In this document: one piece after another, positions 1-12,009 of the stretch
How positions within the stretch are numbered: the stretch's first letter is position 1
Layout: each line of letters begins with the position of its first letter
DNA from: Turritopsis dohrnii
Taxonomy: Eukaryota; Cnidaria; Hydrozoa; Anthoathecata; Oceaniidae
Direction: 5' to 3'
DNA: 64,000 bases
Assembly: GCA_027922465.2 (NCBI GenBank)
Contig: BQMF02000063.1
Span: forward strand, 1,116,001 to 1,180,000
The notes under the pieces: generated by a model
The model's database searches: none
The model's input: the letters and a program-made list of their open reading frames with translations, nothing else
Told to the model about the DNA's origin: nothing
Made by a program: the position numbers and the translations under genes

Positions 1-143
1 ATCTGTTTTGGTTACTGCATTGGTTTCAGGCGTTTCTTCTATTATGGCTATCTTCTTCATTTTGTTTTGAACTACCTTGCTATCACTTTCATGGGAAGTT
101 TCTGTTATTACCGGTGCTTTTCTCTTTTCCTGTGGATTCCTTC
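1..143 (-). CDS. Possible internal exon of an unidentified gene, cut by the left edge
   Basis: On the minus strand a pyrimidine-rich stretch ending in CAG (acceptor at 144-146) is followed by one frame with no stop up to the window edge, about 47 codons. The product is rich in Lys, Glu, Thr and Pro, reading for example PGRNPQEKRKAPVITETS, and looks like a disordered segment. The other frame checked hits a stop soon after the acceptor. It is on the same strand as exportin-4 and beyond its stop codon, so it would be a separate gene or a chance frame. No family was recognised and no upstream exon was found. Confidence 0.3.
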
Positions 144-1026
144 CTGGAATAAGTGAGGCTATTAAAAACGTCCAATCTGTTTACGAAATGGTCGAGAATC
201 CCTTTAGAGCGTAAAGAATAAACAATGAACATCATGAAAACGAGCGTTAGTATTATTTATCAAAACACTTTAACCACTTTAGAAATTGTTTATTTATGAC
301 TAAGTCATGTAGAAATATTGTATTCGTTGGTGAGCAAAAAGAAAAGTCATAAAGAAATTATAAATATTGAAAATTTTGTAATTAAACTGATAAGAAGAAG
401 AATTTTGAAAAAAAAAAAATGATTTGGACCAAATATTTAGTCGGACATAATAATTAGTCGGACAAAATTATTAGTCGGACAAAATTTTAGTCACTTCCAA
501 AAAAATTAGTCACTTTTGTCCGACTAAGTTTCGTCCGATAAGGTAAAGGAACTATCATAAGGTCGAGAAAAAAAGTGTGTCAGCAGTTTTCTTATGAGAT
601 GATCTCCACGTGAGAGCCAATCATTTTTTTTACTTTGTTTGAGCGCTTTGTTAGTAATAAACAGCTGCTCTTTCCCAGACCATTTCACGCTATTTCTACT
701 GACATCAGCATAGTGCAACACTCAGCTCTACAATAACAGTTCACTATCCCAGCATGCATAGATAAAGACAAAGAAATAAACAAGCCATTCTTTATAAGTC
801 ATCTTGTTTCCAAAATAGGTTCAATAATAAAATTTTCATTTCTTGTAAAACCTAAAAATGTACATTTATAATTGATAGATCGTCTCTTTTACGCCATAAT
901 TACCACCGGTATCATGGAGATCTCCTTATTACGAGAGGCACAGAGCCTTACGCTGACATTGGTTAGTCCGTTCGTTGCTGTGATACGCAAGGATATACCA
1001 ATAGCTGATTGGTCCACATGCAGCTG
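144..1026. other. Spacer downstream of exportin-4
   Basis: AT-rich sequence between the exportin-4 stop and the possible left-edge exon. It contains the inverted-repeat element at about 425-545. No other gene was seen. A plus-strand open frame at 872-1237 overlaps the last exportin-4 exons on the opposite strand and is a shadow. Confidence 0.5.
425..545. mobile_element. Short inverted-repeat element with repeated GTCGGACAAAAT motifs
   Basis: The motif TTAGTCGGACA occurs three times in the left half, and its complement (TGTCCGACTAA) occurs in the right half, followed by a degenerate copy. The centre holds AAAATTTTAGTCACTT facing AAAATTAGTCACTTTTG. This architecture matches the element at 31980-32173 with different letters. 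It looks like a non-autonomous foldback element. The ends are approximate and no target-site duplication was fixed. Confidence 0.5.
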
Positions 1027-4000
1027 CTATTTGAAGCACAAAAATCCTTTGACGTTACGTAAAAATATCTCTAGATTTTTGCGGAACTGTTTCAAACTTT
1101 GCCTGTTGGACGTTAACTGTAGATTTGCCGGAGTTAAAACCTGTACAAACAAAGAAAAACAGAATGAAATCCGTCTCACCAACATCGTCATGGCGACCGC
1201 ACCTCATAATAACAACAAGCTGGACTCTCGTACCTGAAAAGCTTCAATAAGTCTCTCCTTAAAATGCTCATCAGTCACGTGCTGTTGGGCGATCAGATTA
1301 TTGGCTAATTTTAAATATTCTTGCTGATGACAGCATATTAAGAGGAAGAGTGATTCTGCTGACGGTTCGATCAAATCCATGTTGAAATGACCCAATACAA
1401 TATATTGAAAAACTATCTGAAGAACGAAGCACAGTTAAAACATTAACGAATCAATCTCAATCTCTGGAACCATCTTACATCTTGCTACTTTGAATCGTTG
1501 CTTAACTTACAACATCTTGCTACAGTGAATCGTTGCTAAACTTACATTCAGAAACTGCTGCAAGGCATTGAAAAGCTGTTTGTTCGTACTATCATCATGG
1601 TTACATTCATTCAGATAGTATTTAGCTAGCGAACTCAATGCATCTAGGGCGCACTTTGCTGTGTCAGCACCATAACTGTTACTATTGAACGGTTGTTAAA
1701 AAAATTTAAGAGTAGTGGACAAAATCGTCAACAAACCACTGCGATGAAGAGCATTTTAATTGAAATAGTGTGTATACATCAATAGTAATGCACTCCTTCG
1801 CGATTGGTTTTTAAACAAATCTGCCCACTGGATACGATGTGTTTAGTATGAATATGAATGGACCTGATACACTCCACATAGTTTCAAACAAACTTGACTA
1901 ATATCTTAGTGCTGTGATTGAGAGAAGTTGCGAACTAGGTTTTTCTCAAACGAAACACACCTAAACAGGTGTGATCGAGAGAAAGGGTTGCGAACTACGC
2001 AGGAGAGTGTAAATGAAAAGGATACTCAGCAATCGCCATTTGTATGGATGCCATGAAATTTCGAAACAATGACTCGGGCAAGTCTTTAATTTTTTCCGGA
2101 TAAACTTCACAAACAAACGTGGCAAGCTTAAAGTATTCGTTGCTCAATTTGGGATACTAAAAAAAACATGAACGATCTTGACTAAAAAAACGAACGTCCA
2201 AAATACTGTTTGTGATCACCGTTCACTTGCGAACGAAACTGGATTGAGTAAAAGCCAAAAATCAAAAGGGCGTTTGCGCCAGTGAACTCAAGCAAATACA
2301 GGTGATGTGTTGGAGCAAATACAGGTGATGTGTTGGAGATAAAACCAGAGTTTCTGGTAGTGCGGAGGTTACCTTCATTAGTTCTTGGTTGATCAGAGGA
2401 ATGAGAAGATGAAAGCCAAACAACACCACATCAACTGGATGGTACGTTTCAGTGTTGTTGCTATGCACCGTTGCTATAAACAGAAAAATCATACTCAAGT
2501 CACCATGGAATTTTTTTACATTAGAAAGGTATACACAACAAGAAACGACAACAACGAATTCCAAAATCGCAGGTCCACAAAATTTATAACTTTGACGATC
2601 CCTAAACTTCGTTCTCAGAGTATCACAAGGTCCTAGATTTTCTCTAATATGAACACCTTGCAAATTTAAAGGAGATTGACAGACCCGTAAAACAAACCTT
2701 ATTACTTCACACACAAAATACCTATCCTTCTTCCCCTTCCCATTAAGAAAGCGATTACAGATTTTCATTGCCTACCATCGATATCCAGGTAATCCTTTGA
2801 TAATATATGCGTCAACAGCTGAACAAGCAGCAATAAATCATAATACTGGTCCTCTTCTTCAAACTTTCCCAATCTCGTTTTACCTGAATAAACAAATCGA
2901 ATACAAATCTTGCAAGGCGAAGTTGTCGGAATTTCTTTTGTTCCGACACGTCAGTGCTCACGTATAGAATTATCATGTCGGTAAAAAGTCCGTCACTTGA
3001 TGAAACTATCGTCACTTTTTACCTAATAAAATTTAAAAACCTAATATTTGTTGACATTTTGTCGTGCATTTATTTTGACTTGACATTTTAACGATCTTCA
3101 ACTACAACAGGTGTGTCTACATTATACATCAAAATCAATTCCGGCTTCTATCATTTTCTCCATGTTTCTCCTTTCCAGGGCTTACAGGGTCTTCCTCGCC
3201 AATGTCTAGCGTCAGAAAATTATTAACATCCTCACCACTTTCATTGGAATGCAATTAGACCAAGAAAGTATTTTTGGTAAACATATTCATCCGTAAAGAT
3301 TTTTCATCAGCAGAAACGTTCGTAAATTTTTGTCGGTGGGGGTTTTACAAATAAGAGGTAAAATGGTATATGTCTCGTTTAATGTCCGCTAACGTTAAAA
3401 GGCCCAGCAGAAGAAATACATTTTATCGTGCAGGAGAAAGATAGCTAACAGTGTAGTTGGTATGAGATGAGCTTTTATCGTGCAGGAGAAAGATAGCTAA
3501 CAGTGTAGTTGTATGAGATGCGCTTTTATCGTGCAGGAGAAAGATAGCTAACAGTGTAGTTGTATGAGATGAGCCTTTATCGTGCAGGAGAAAGATAGCT
3601 GACATTGTAGTTGTATGAGATGAGCCTTTATCGTGCAGGAGAAAGATAGCTAACAGTGTAGTTGTATGAGATGAGCTTTTATCGTGCAGGAGAAAGATAG
3701 CTAACAGTGTAGTTGTATGAGATGTGCTTTTTGGAAGGCTGTACTCATTGAAGAGAGCGCGGTTTTCCAGATTTTTTTGAATTTATTGGAAGTAGAGAGA
3801 AGGCTTTTGATTATTGAAAGAGGTGAATCGTGGATTATTTTTGTACATACCTAAGTTAAACTGCGAGTAACTTTGCATCATTTGAAGGCATAGTTTACAT
3901 AGCGTATTTGAGTTTTCCTAAAAAATAGTAACAACGAACGATCTTATAAGTGCCTCGCATTTGTGGTTTTCATAGGACGCACTTTCACTGTCTGTCTGTC

Positions 4001-7000
4001 ACTTTAGGAAGATACAGATTACTTTTACAGTAAGTTAGTATGTCATTGCAATATTGACCTGTGTTAAACATTGAATTATTTGAAGAACATTTTAACCGAG
4101 TGGGCAAAATCTTAAAAAAAATCACTGCGATGAAGAGCAATTTTTATTGAAACAGTGCGTATATTTCTATAGAAACGCACTCTTTTGCAGTGATTTTTCA
4201 ACAAATTCAGAAATTTAGAATTTTCTTTTCACAAGATTTTTCAAGACATACCTTGTTTAAAATGCATAACAAAGAATCCACAACATCCACATACATCTCC
4301 AGAACTGACACGGTTACTTCAGGATAGTTGTGATACTGCTTCATCAGGGTAATGGCATCTTCGAGAACAGGCGCGGAAAATTCAAACAACAAAACGGAAT
4401 TGGCTGAAACTGTGGCTCTGGATATACCACGGACGCACTCGAACGTGCGAATCACATCGTTGGACACGGCATCAAAGTTTTTGTGAGTCCGAGCAGCTTG
4501 GTATTCAGACAACAGCGGCTTCAGTAACTAAAAAATTATTTACAATTTCCAGCAACAAAAAATAAAATAGAATATATTTTGGCAAATATTGGTGCATAAT
4601 AAAAAAACTCCTTTCAAGAATTCCTGTCAAGTGAGTATCCATGGAAACGAAAAAACAAACCATATGTATAATTATCATAAAATAAAGTTCAACAATGGCG
4701 CGTCATTGCAATGATAATTCTAAATTTCCAGGCCTTTTACGCAAGTTAAGCACCTGTGCATACATTTTTATTGTGAAAATATTACAAAATGTCTGCTTTT
4801 GGGCGATCAAACCAGAGATATGTCTTTTTTACATATCTCCGATCAAACCGTGAAGTTTAGCTAGCTACGTAAATATGATTATGGAGTGATAAGCAAGAAA
4901 ATGTCATTGTTATACCTTGAGCAGTTTACCTTTACTAGAAATGAAATCACAAAAGCTGCGAGTACCAGAATTGCCTTACTTACCTGGGATTGCATCTGTT
5001 CTTTGGTCTCTTTGTCGGGTACCTGACAGCAAGCTCTCATTAGACATTCAACAAGAAGCCGATGAACCGAAGGTGATAAAGCAGATATTTCTGGAGAACG
5101 CACAGAAAACTTTTTTGCTATATTCCATAAGTTAGGAAAACTTAAACAGACTTCAGCTCTAAAAAATATTCAGATTATTTTATTTTATAGGCAAAAAATA
5201 CCTTACCCTGTGGACAAAAATCGTCAAAAAGCCTCAATGACATTTTCATTGAAATTGTGTGTATATTTCTGTAGAAATGCACTCCTTCGCAGTGATTTTT
5301 TTTACAAATGTGAGTATACGCTGGGTATACTTAAATTTTGTATATTTTCAAGGTTCACCTTTTCTTATCACTGATTAGTTGCAGAAGCAGTTTGACAACA
5401 TCTTCAGAAACTTGGGGTTCCGCTGTCCAACCACTTAAGTTCAGTTCCACAACATCCATCATCAACTTGATAAAAAACCTCCCACAGTCATTGTTACAAT
5501 CAAAACATGCCTTCAACGTTGGAGTCAAGGAATTGCCTTTTTCTGACGTGAAGTAACTTTTACACAGGCGTTTCAAAAACCATAACAGTGTTGATGAAAC
5601 TTCAGGACTAAAGGACATGGACAAATTGTTTTTGAGAAATTCCATTTCGATTTCGATAATCTTCATAATGGCTATCACTATAGCAACAACGGGATCAACT
5701 GGAAATAAAGATTTTAAGAAATAATAATCGCTGAGAGTCAATAACACTTCCAATGAGGAGTATCACAAGCCAGTGGGCAAATTTGCTAGAAAATCACTGC
5801 GAAGGAGTACATTTCTGTAGAAATACACACACTATTTCAAAGAAAACGTTCCTCATCGCAGTGGCTTTTTTTGACGATTTTGCCCACTGGGAGGCTCTAT
5901 GAGAAGAAGGACAACTGACAAAAAGGGCAACACATATCAGTATCTCATAAGTTCAACAGAGATAATGAAATACTGAACCAACTTTGCGTGCAAACGGCTT
6001 ATTGGAAATAGAGAGCAAATTTTTAATCAACAATTCTGTGCTCACCTTCTTCAGTTGATCCATTTTTACCAATTGACATCACATATTTGACAGAATTACC
6101 AACTGTTCGCGGATGCTTTGTCAAAAATAAATTATTATAATCCATTATTTCAGTTGGTACTTGTGGACTCTCACCAGTATTGTCAATTGTCAAAATGAAA
6201 GTTGATATCAAAACTAGCCAATGAACGTCTTCAAATAGTGTATCTGTAATATTACTTTCTAAAAAATGTAAACAACCTTTCTAATTAGAATTTTCAAAAA
6301 CAGAATAAAATGCTACTGAAATAAAAGGACGGTGAAGTCATATCTATTTTGAATTTCACATAGTTTTACTGGAAGTGTATTATTTGAAAGAACCTTGCTG
6401 ATATCATACCATTAGGTTGAGAAACTGCACCAGATTTTTTGTGCTGCAAAAAATTCCTCAGATGAACTGCTCTTGCTTCAATCTTTATGGTCAGACTGAC
6501 TAGAACTTGTGAAAGGCATTGCCGAGCAAGATGACCGATATCTGATAATTCATCCTGACAAGCTTCTCGATCGTCTTCAACAATGTCATAATCGATCTCA
6601 TTTATGTCTTTCTATGAGGCAGATAAATGTTGTCTGTAACAAGGAGTTAACATTGCTCCAACTGCTACATGATATTCTTCAGGCATTAGACATGACACAA
6701 AGATAAGAAATAATAAAAAAAATACACTGTCACTGTCTGCCTTTCGAATTCCATCAGTTGGTGCAAGGTGTGCCTTTAGGAAAATATCAAAAATCCGTAA
6801 ACTGTAGTCAAGAAAAAAGCCAGCCTTGAAATCTTCTGTGTGAGAGACGACGCTGATCCATGCATCTAGCAGCATGTTCCCAGCTTCCAAGTACTCATTA
6901 TCATCCAGGTCATTCTAAAATAATGATAACAACTGTTTTGTTATCCCTGTTCACAGAACCCAAGCTTGTGAGGGTTATACCAGTGAGTATAGACAGGACT

Positions 7001-10000
7001 GATCTCACAAAGCTAAGTTACAGCCATATGGCATTATGGGTAATAACAGAATGCATTAACCTACATGTGAAATAACTGCTAAGATGGCTACAAGCAAAGA
7101 TGAAACCTTGGGGTAATGAAATCTCAAGCAACATCATCAGGAAGCAAGGCTTAAACTTTTGCATTGGATATCTTTTGTCAAGTTAACTTTAGCTGTGAGA
7201 ATAACCTATTAACTCACCTATACGGACTTGGAAACAACGCAATCTCCACAACTTACATGGTAGAAGAAATATTTTAAAACTGTACCTCTTTAAGGAGAAC
7301 TGCTGCCTCCTGAAATTTACAAGTTAGGTAAGTCATTGCCTCGAAAAATGTTGCCAGTGTGTCACTTGACAAAGATTTGATAATTTGTATTGGGAAAACA
7401 TCGACCAATCGAAAAATAACATTGGATAAGCCAAATGCTTGGTGACTACTCCATTCATGGCTATTAATAACAAAAAGTAATGATTATTAATTATTATTTT
7501 TATAATGAGTAATTTCTAACCATGACAATGAAGACCAGCAAAATATCTCACAACAGAAACAGCTGAATATGACATACCAATTTATGATACCTAATAAACA
7601 TTTGATGTAATGATTCAAGTATGCTAACTGGTTTTGTTCGTTTATGTAAACGCTTCCGGCCATTGAAGCCAATTGGATTAAACACTGCATATTGTGATGC
7701 GATAACTCACTGTTGTGTACACTGACTTGCAGTAGCTAGAATTTGATAATTGCAATAAAAATGACTGAAACCCTTTGAAATTCATAACTATCAGGTTAAC
7801 ATGAATAATCTTATAAGGAAATAGTTGCACACAAACAAAGAGTAATATTCTTACTTTAAAGAAGAGTTCCAAAAGGCTGGGATTGAGAACAACAGAATTC
7901 CAATTCTTGTGTGGACGAAATAGAATCTTTTGAGCAGTTTCGTTATTGCCAGGAAACCGTAGCAAAGATAAAGGTGATGAAAATGTTAAGAATGACAATT
8001 GAAAACTTGTGAATAATGAATCAAGAACATGAAAATAAAATAGAATAGAAGAAACAAAATGTAAAAGCTTGTAATTGCTTGATGAAAATGTTTGACAGTG
8101 TAGAGAAAGGATATGATTTCCTCGCATGAACTCCCAATGAAGGACTTGCTCTGCTAAAGATAGATATCGGTTGAAAACGGCAATATCTTGTCGAGAAAGG
8201 GAAGCCATTTGAATGTTCATGAATTTCTGAAGGGTTTGTATTGTGAGGACAAAAATATTTAATAAGTCTTTTTCCTGCAAGATGAAAAACAACAAATGTC
8301 GTGAAACAAGGGATACGAATCACCGCAATCAGAAATGAAACTCGAGGCATAATTAGGTCCCCAATGCTGACCGCCACAACTGATTGAAAAACTTTAGTCA
8401 AAAAATAGGTCTCTCTCTATGATCATTCCTTTTCAAGGATGAATGTTTTTTTAATTCCTGGCAAAAAATAAAAACTAGTTTGGCCAAAGTTTCCCAACAA
8501 TTAGTTAATCTTTAAACACTTCCATTTTGAAAACATTTTTTTGTTGACATGAGGGTTATGAGAAAACTACAGTCAGAAGTTTTCTAGGCAGGAATCTGTT
8601 TGGGAGAGTCATTTTGTTCAACATGTTTGTTTGTTATTTCAGTATTTGTGAGCTGTCCATTTCCAGAAACAAATAGTTATTGTTCTAATGAGGGAATCCC
8701 ACCGCTGGCATCCCAACATTTTAGTCCTGTTCGTAACAGTTCGTTATCTTTATTATTCGTTAATTACCGAGTACAGTGTACCAACAAATCTTATCTATAA
8801 ATCAGCATCAAATTTTCTGTTTAAATAAACATTTTAGGTAAATGTCCTCCACTTAGGATGATGACATTTTTTTTTCACAAGAACAGGATGTTTTGATACA
8901 AAAAATGGTCAAACCTCAAAAGCCTTTTTACATTTGGCATGAAACTCTAAACTCATTCCAAAATTTGTGGATTGACTGGTCGTGGAGTATTCTGTCAGCA
9001 ATGCCTTCATTATTGAACAAGAAATAAGTTCCTGCAACAAAAACAGTATTTCACAACAAAACAAAACATTATTAGAAAAACATACACTATAATGCATATT
9101 TTTCATCCTAGTGGTATGAGAAGTAATGTTACCATGTTTCTGTTGCCAGAGGATAGGAATTGTGACAAGCCAGATATTAAATTGGTTCTTGATTTTGAAT
9201 CGTCTAATGTGCCAAGTTTGAAAATGATGGCAACTACCTGCAAAATCTGTTCACGGACGTAATTTTGAAGACTGTATATATAAAATAAAACAGAAATAAA
9301 ACAGAAAAAATGAAAAATGAACACAATACATTGGCTAACAAAACAACAATTTTTTCAAACAAGGGACTGATTACTACAAGAAGGAGAAACCCCAAATGAA
9401 AATGTTCCTCGTCTAGCCAAGGTGGAAAGTCAGCCAGCTTTAAGTTTTCCAAAAAGCTGGAGAAACCTTAAAAAAAGCTTCTCCTATTTCACCATTTCAC
9501 CCTGATTCAAAAACTTTTCACTGAAATTCGTGGAAAACATCAAGCTGTGAAGATCGTCCACTACAATAAATCATGCAGAATATGATCAACAGAAATTGAA
9601 TTTCATACATACTTAGGCTTTTCTGTAGCACAACAGAGAAGAAAATTACATATAGAATCAATTTCCTCTTTTTTCAATAAAGTCCATTCACGTATTATGG
9701 CTTCTCTGATTGTAGTGGCTGCTTCAAATAAAAGATAATCAACTTCGCATTTTTCTACGAAAAAAAAAAACATTATCAAAATTTTAGGTAAAATAGTTCC
9801 CAAATCCTTTCTTAAAGGATTGGTTCACTCAAAATTGAAACAATTTATTTGATTTGATTTTTTTCTTTTTAAACGCCTTCTATTCTATTCTAAGTTTTTT
9901 CTGAATAGGCTAGCTATTAAAACTTATTAAATTTGCTTTTTAAATAACACAATTGCTACCTAAGATTTCTTTACATAATTTGTATGGGTTTCGTGTTTTT

Positions 10001-10277
10001 CGAAAATCTAAAAGTAGTTGCTCTGCTTGATTTCTTTCTGTAGATGACACAGCACCAGGATGGGCCTAAACACAAAGAAGTACGTTATTAAGATACCAAA
10101 AAATTTCAGCAGTCAATAAAATGTCTCGATGTTCTGAGTACCCTACAAGTATGTCGACATTGAAACAGGTAAAGGCAAAAGGCAAGTCTTAAACGTTTGA
10201 AATTAATAAAAAAAATTAGAAAGAAAACTAACCATCAACACAACTGCAGCTTTTTCCAGTTCAACAACACCTTCCAT
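1027..10277 (-). CDS. XPO4: Exportin-4, complete, 22 exons, 1,134 residues
   Basis: Exportin-4 is a karyopherin-beta family nuclear transport receptor that works with RanGTP; in vertebrates its cargoes include eIF5A and Smad3. Exons, 5' to 3': 10233-10277, 9960-10065, 9613-9754, 9133-9271, 8915-9031, 8132-8274, 7855-8005, 7578-7735, 7286-7460, 6726-6914, 6410-6611, 6046-6258, 5359-5698, 4984-5158, 4252-4527, 3851-3917, 2776-2883, 2373-2473, 2026-2156, 1546-1675, 1234-1416, 1027-1140. All phases agree and give 1,134 residues; human XPO4 has 1,151. Collinear landmarks include EVDYLLFEAATTIREAIIRE, NYVREQILQVVAI, NFGMSLEFHAKCKKAFE, SPEVSSTLLWFLKR, DVVLFGFHLLIPLI and the tail FLRNVKGFLCFK. The start MEGVVELEKAAVVLM aligns with the human N-terminus. 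The gene is HEAT-repeat-like throughout. Four copies of a short MITE and a 51-bp minisatellite lie in its introns. Confidence 0.95.
1713..1830 (+). mobile_element. 118-bp foldback MITE, copy 1
   Basis: The copy starts AGTGGACAAAATCGTC, ends CTGCCCACTG and has an internal arm CACTGCGATGAAGAGCAT facing ATGCACTCCTTCGCGA. Eight related copies are in this window. It lies in an exportin-4 intron. Confidence 0.75.
3421..3727. repeat. 51-bp minisatellite, 6 copies, in an exportin-4 intron
   Basis: A 51-bp unit beginning TTTTATCGTGCAGGAGAAAG is repeated head to tail about six times, with starts near 3421, 3473, 3524, 3575, 3626 and 3677. Copies differ by single bases, such as an extra G in the first and TGACAT for TAACAG in one. 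The unit length is a multiple of three, so the minus strand reads as a 17-residue repeat (LLAIFLLHDKSSSHTTT type). It is placed between exportin-4 exons 2776-2883 and 3851-3917, so it is not coding. Confidence 0.9.
4098..4205 (+). mobile_element. 118-bp foldback MITE, copy 2
   Basis: Begins AGTGGGCAAAATCTT and has the internal arms TCACTGCGATGAAGAGCA and GCACTCTTTTGCAGTGA. The right terminus is degraded. It lies in an exportin-4 intron, just downstream of exon 4252-4527. Confidence 0.75.
5208..5310 (+). mobile_element. 118-bp foldback MITE, copy 3
   Basis: Begins CTGTGGACAAAAATCGTC and has the right arm ATGCACTCCTTCGCAGTGAT. It is shortened in the left arm and at the right end. It lies in an exportin-4 intron. 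Confidence 0.7.
5771..5889 (-). mobile_element. 118-bp foldback MITE, copy 4, both termini intact
   Basis: Starts CAGTGGGCAAATTTG and ends GACGATTTTGCCCACTG, with internal arms in the reverse order to copies 1-3. It is one of the best-preserved copies and shows the terminal inverted repeat clearly. It lies in an exportin-4 intron. Confidence 0.85.
8006..8131 (-). other. In-frame 126-bp intron of exportin-4 (exitron-like)
   Basis: This intron is 126 bp, a multiple of three, and has no stop in the exon frame, so its flanking exons read straight through it. Splicing it out joins exons at a phase-2 junction and gives HWDF, matching the conserved WNF of vertebrate exportin-4. Retaining it would add 42 Ser/Phe/Leu-rich residues with no counterpart in the family. 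The donor is GTTCATG and the acceptor CACAAG; both are weaker than those of neighbouring introns. Confidence 0.6.
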
Positions 10278-11052
10278 TATTGTTAAATTATTTTAGGTTC
10301 TATTATTTATAGTTATATTTCTAAAAAAACAGCATGTAGGATTTTGATTACACATAATGGCAGAAGCAGGATCTTTCATTTTCCTGTTGAAATAAAACAA
10401 AGTTAACAGGATGAACTGGGTTTCAATGCCACAAACAATTGCCTAGTATTGGAACAGATATTAATGTTGGTCTTTATTAAAATCTAACGCCAGAGGTTTC
10501 TTTACCTACATATTAGTACTATATCGGATTGTATTATGGTCTTTGAACATTTATTTGGGAATTTTAGTACCAACATTGTAGAGTTTTCCCATATAGACTA
10601 CTATGTCTTATTAATTGACGTTGCATGATGAGAAATTCTTTTCCCAATTATTCCCAAGTAACATAGATTTCTTTATATAAAACAAACACTAATATATTAT
10701 AATTAAGGATAATAACACAATATTATAATGAGACATCTACATCATGAGCCTATAGCCAATCTGCAGTGCAACATTGCTCAAATTTGTGTATGTTAATAAT
10801 AAACCAGAGTATTGGGTTTCAGAACTTTTTTCGCTTGACATTAAAATGCTTTTATTAGGACATCTTCAACGAAAAAATTCCAGATAAAAGAAATCAGAGA
10901 ATGCTATTTATTTTTGTTCACATGGTTTCCAATCTCTTTTGATGGTGCAGAAAGAATTTACAATGTATACATCACTCATGAATATGTATTAGCCTATAAT
11001 ATGCAATTATATTAAGCAGTTTTCTTGATATTGATAAAAAGTATAAAACATT
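10278..11052. other. Spacer between CPLANE2 and exportin-4
   Basis: AT-rich sequence that should hold the exportin-4 promoter and the CPLANE2 3' UTR, since both genes are on the minus strand. No repeat or further gene was recognised. Confidence 0.5.
10851..10856 (-). terminator. Possible polyadenylation signal of CPLANE2
   Basis: AATAAA on the minus strand about 200 bases past the CPLANE2 stop codon. The motif is common by chance in DNA this AT-rich. Confidence 0.35.
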
Positions 11053-11892
11053 TTAACAAAAAGTTACTTTGGTTGAGGTCCATTTTGTTTGAGATGTATT
11101 TGACGAAGCATTACTGTCTAATTGTTGACATTCACTCCCATCAAGGAAACAGTAGTCAACCAAACTCTGCTGTATCAACCCAGCTTTAACTTGATCTCTG
11201 TACCACAGGAGTTCACAAAGTTTGTTTAAAAACAATGCAACATCCCTGAATTGATCCATTTGGTTATGTGACAAAGGTGTTTTTGTATTAGCAGCTTTGA
11301 TTATAGGGCATTTCCATATTTGTTCAAAGTCTCCTATCATAGCATTTGTTATTTCAATGTCATTCTTTAAATCCGAGCGAGTTCCAACACATATTTTGAG
11401 AATCCTGTCATCGGCATCGATTCGAGTGATCAGTTTTGGGAGATCCTCCCACAATGTTTTATTTGTTAGAGAAAACACATATAAAACACAGTCTGTGTCT
11501 TGTAAACAGGATGGTAAAATGTGGTTGTATGCATTCAACATCTGCTCGCCAACATCCCAAAATGATAACTTAAACAAGACTATTTTTTCTGTCTCTATGA
11601 TCCTGACAGGCCAGTAGCAGTTCGAAACCTGAATGCCAATCGTTTCACTTGGACCATCAAGTGACTGTGTTCCTGTTACCTTGGAAACAATGCTTGTTTT
11701 ACCAACACCTGCCTTTCCACAAAGAAATATTTTATAAGATACTTCACCATCATAATTACCGGTAGACGTTGCAGGACTTTCGAGCAGCCCAAATTGCTTT
11801 CTATTATGTTTCTTAAGCAATGATGAAAAGCATGTAGGGGCTACATCAGAATCAATGAATGCATAATCAATCAAAGATCCATACTTCATCAT
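11053..11892 (-). CDS. CPLANE2: CPLANE2 / RSG1-like small GTPase, single exon, 279 residues
   Basis: Resembles REM2- and Rab-like small GTPase 1 (CPLANE2). In vertebrates this protein works with the CPLANE complex (FUZ, INTU, WDPCP) at the basal body in ciliogenesis. The P-loop GKAGVGKT is at residues 59-66, the switch-I-like ETIGIQ at 83-88, WDVGE in place of DxxGQ at 112-116, and GTRSD in place of NKxD at 170-174. The family-typical LxxYxHxLxxCxxxTD, SLTNKTLWEDLPKLITRI and LWYRDQVKAGL stretches follow. It is intronless. The reading frame has a TAA directly before the first ATG pair, which supports the start unless a 5' exon exists. The N-terminal 50 residues and the Ser/Thr-rich tail are not conserved with vertebrates in my recollection. 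Confidence 0.88.
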   Translation of the reverse strand: MMKYGSLIDYAFIDSDVAPTCFSSLLKKHNRKQFGLLESPATSTGNYDGEVSYKIFLCGKAGVGKTSIVSKVTGTQSLDGPSETIGIQVSNCYWPVRIIETEKIVLFKLSFWDVGEQMLNAYNHILPSCLQDTDCVLYVFSLTNKTLWEDLPKLITRIDADDRILKICVGTRSDLKNDIEITNAMIGDFEQIWKCPIIKAANTKTPLSHNQMDQFRDVALFLNKLCELLWYRDQVKAGLIQQSLVDYCFLDGSECQQLDSNASSNTSQTKWTSTKVTFC

Positions 11893-12009
11893 TTAAATCG
11901 CTATGGATAAAGAGAGTTAATTACAAAATAGTAAATTGAACAACTCAAACACTATGAACCTGTCTAGTATATAGAAGCTCTTAAAGTTTTGTCAATTTTG
12001 TTTTTGTTT

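Noticed and set aside
872..1237. Plus-strand open frame of 121 codons
   Set aside because: It lies opposite the last two exportin-4 exons, which match the family and have consistent splice phases.
2262..2768. 168-codon minus-strand open frame as one exon
   Set aside because: Only 2373-2473 of it matches exportin-4; the rest is intron between good splice sites.
3423..3605. Minus-strand repeat protein with LLAIFLLHDK units
   Set aside because: It is the translation of a 51-bp minisatellite inside an exportin-4 intron.
7678..8295. 205-codon exportin-4 exon without intron
   Set aside because: It would add 42 residues between conserved HW and F positions. A phase-2 GT-AG intron at 8006-8131 restores the family sequence, so the long reading is kept only as a possible retained form.
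11297..11617. Plus-strand open frame of 106 codons
   Set aside because: It is the antisense shadow of the CPLANE2 coding region.
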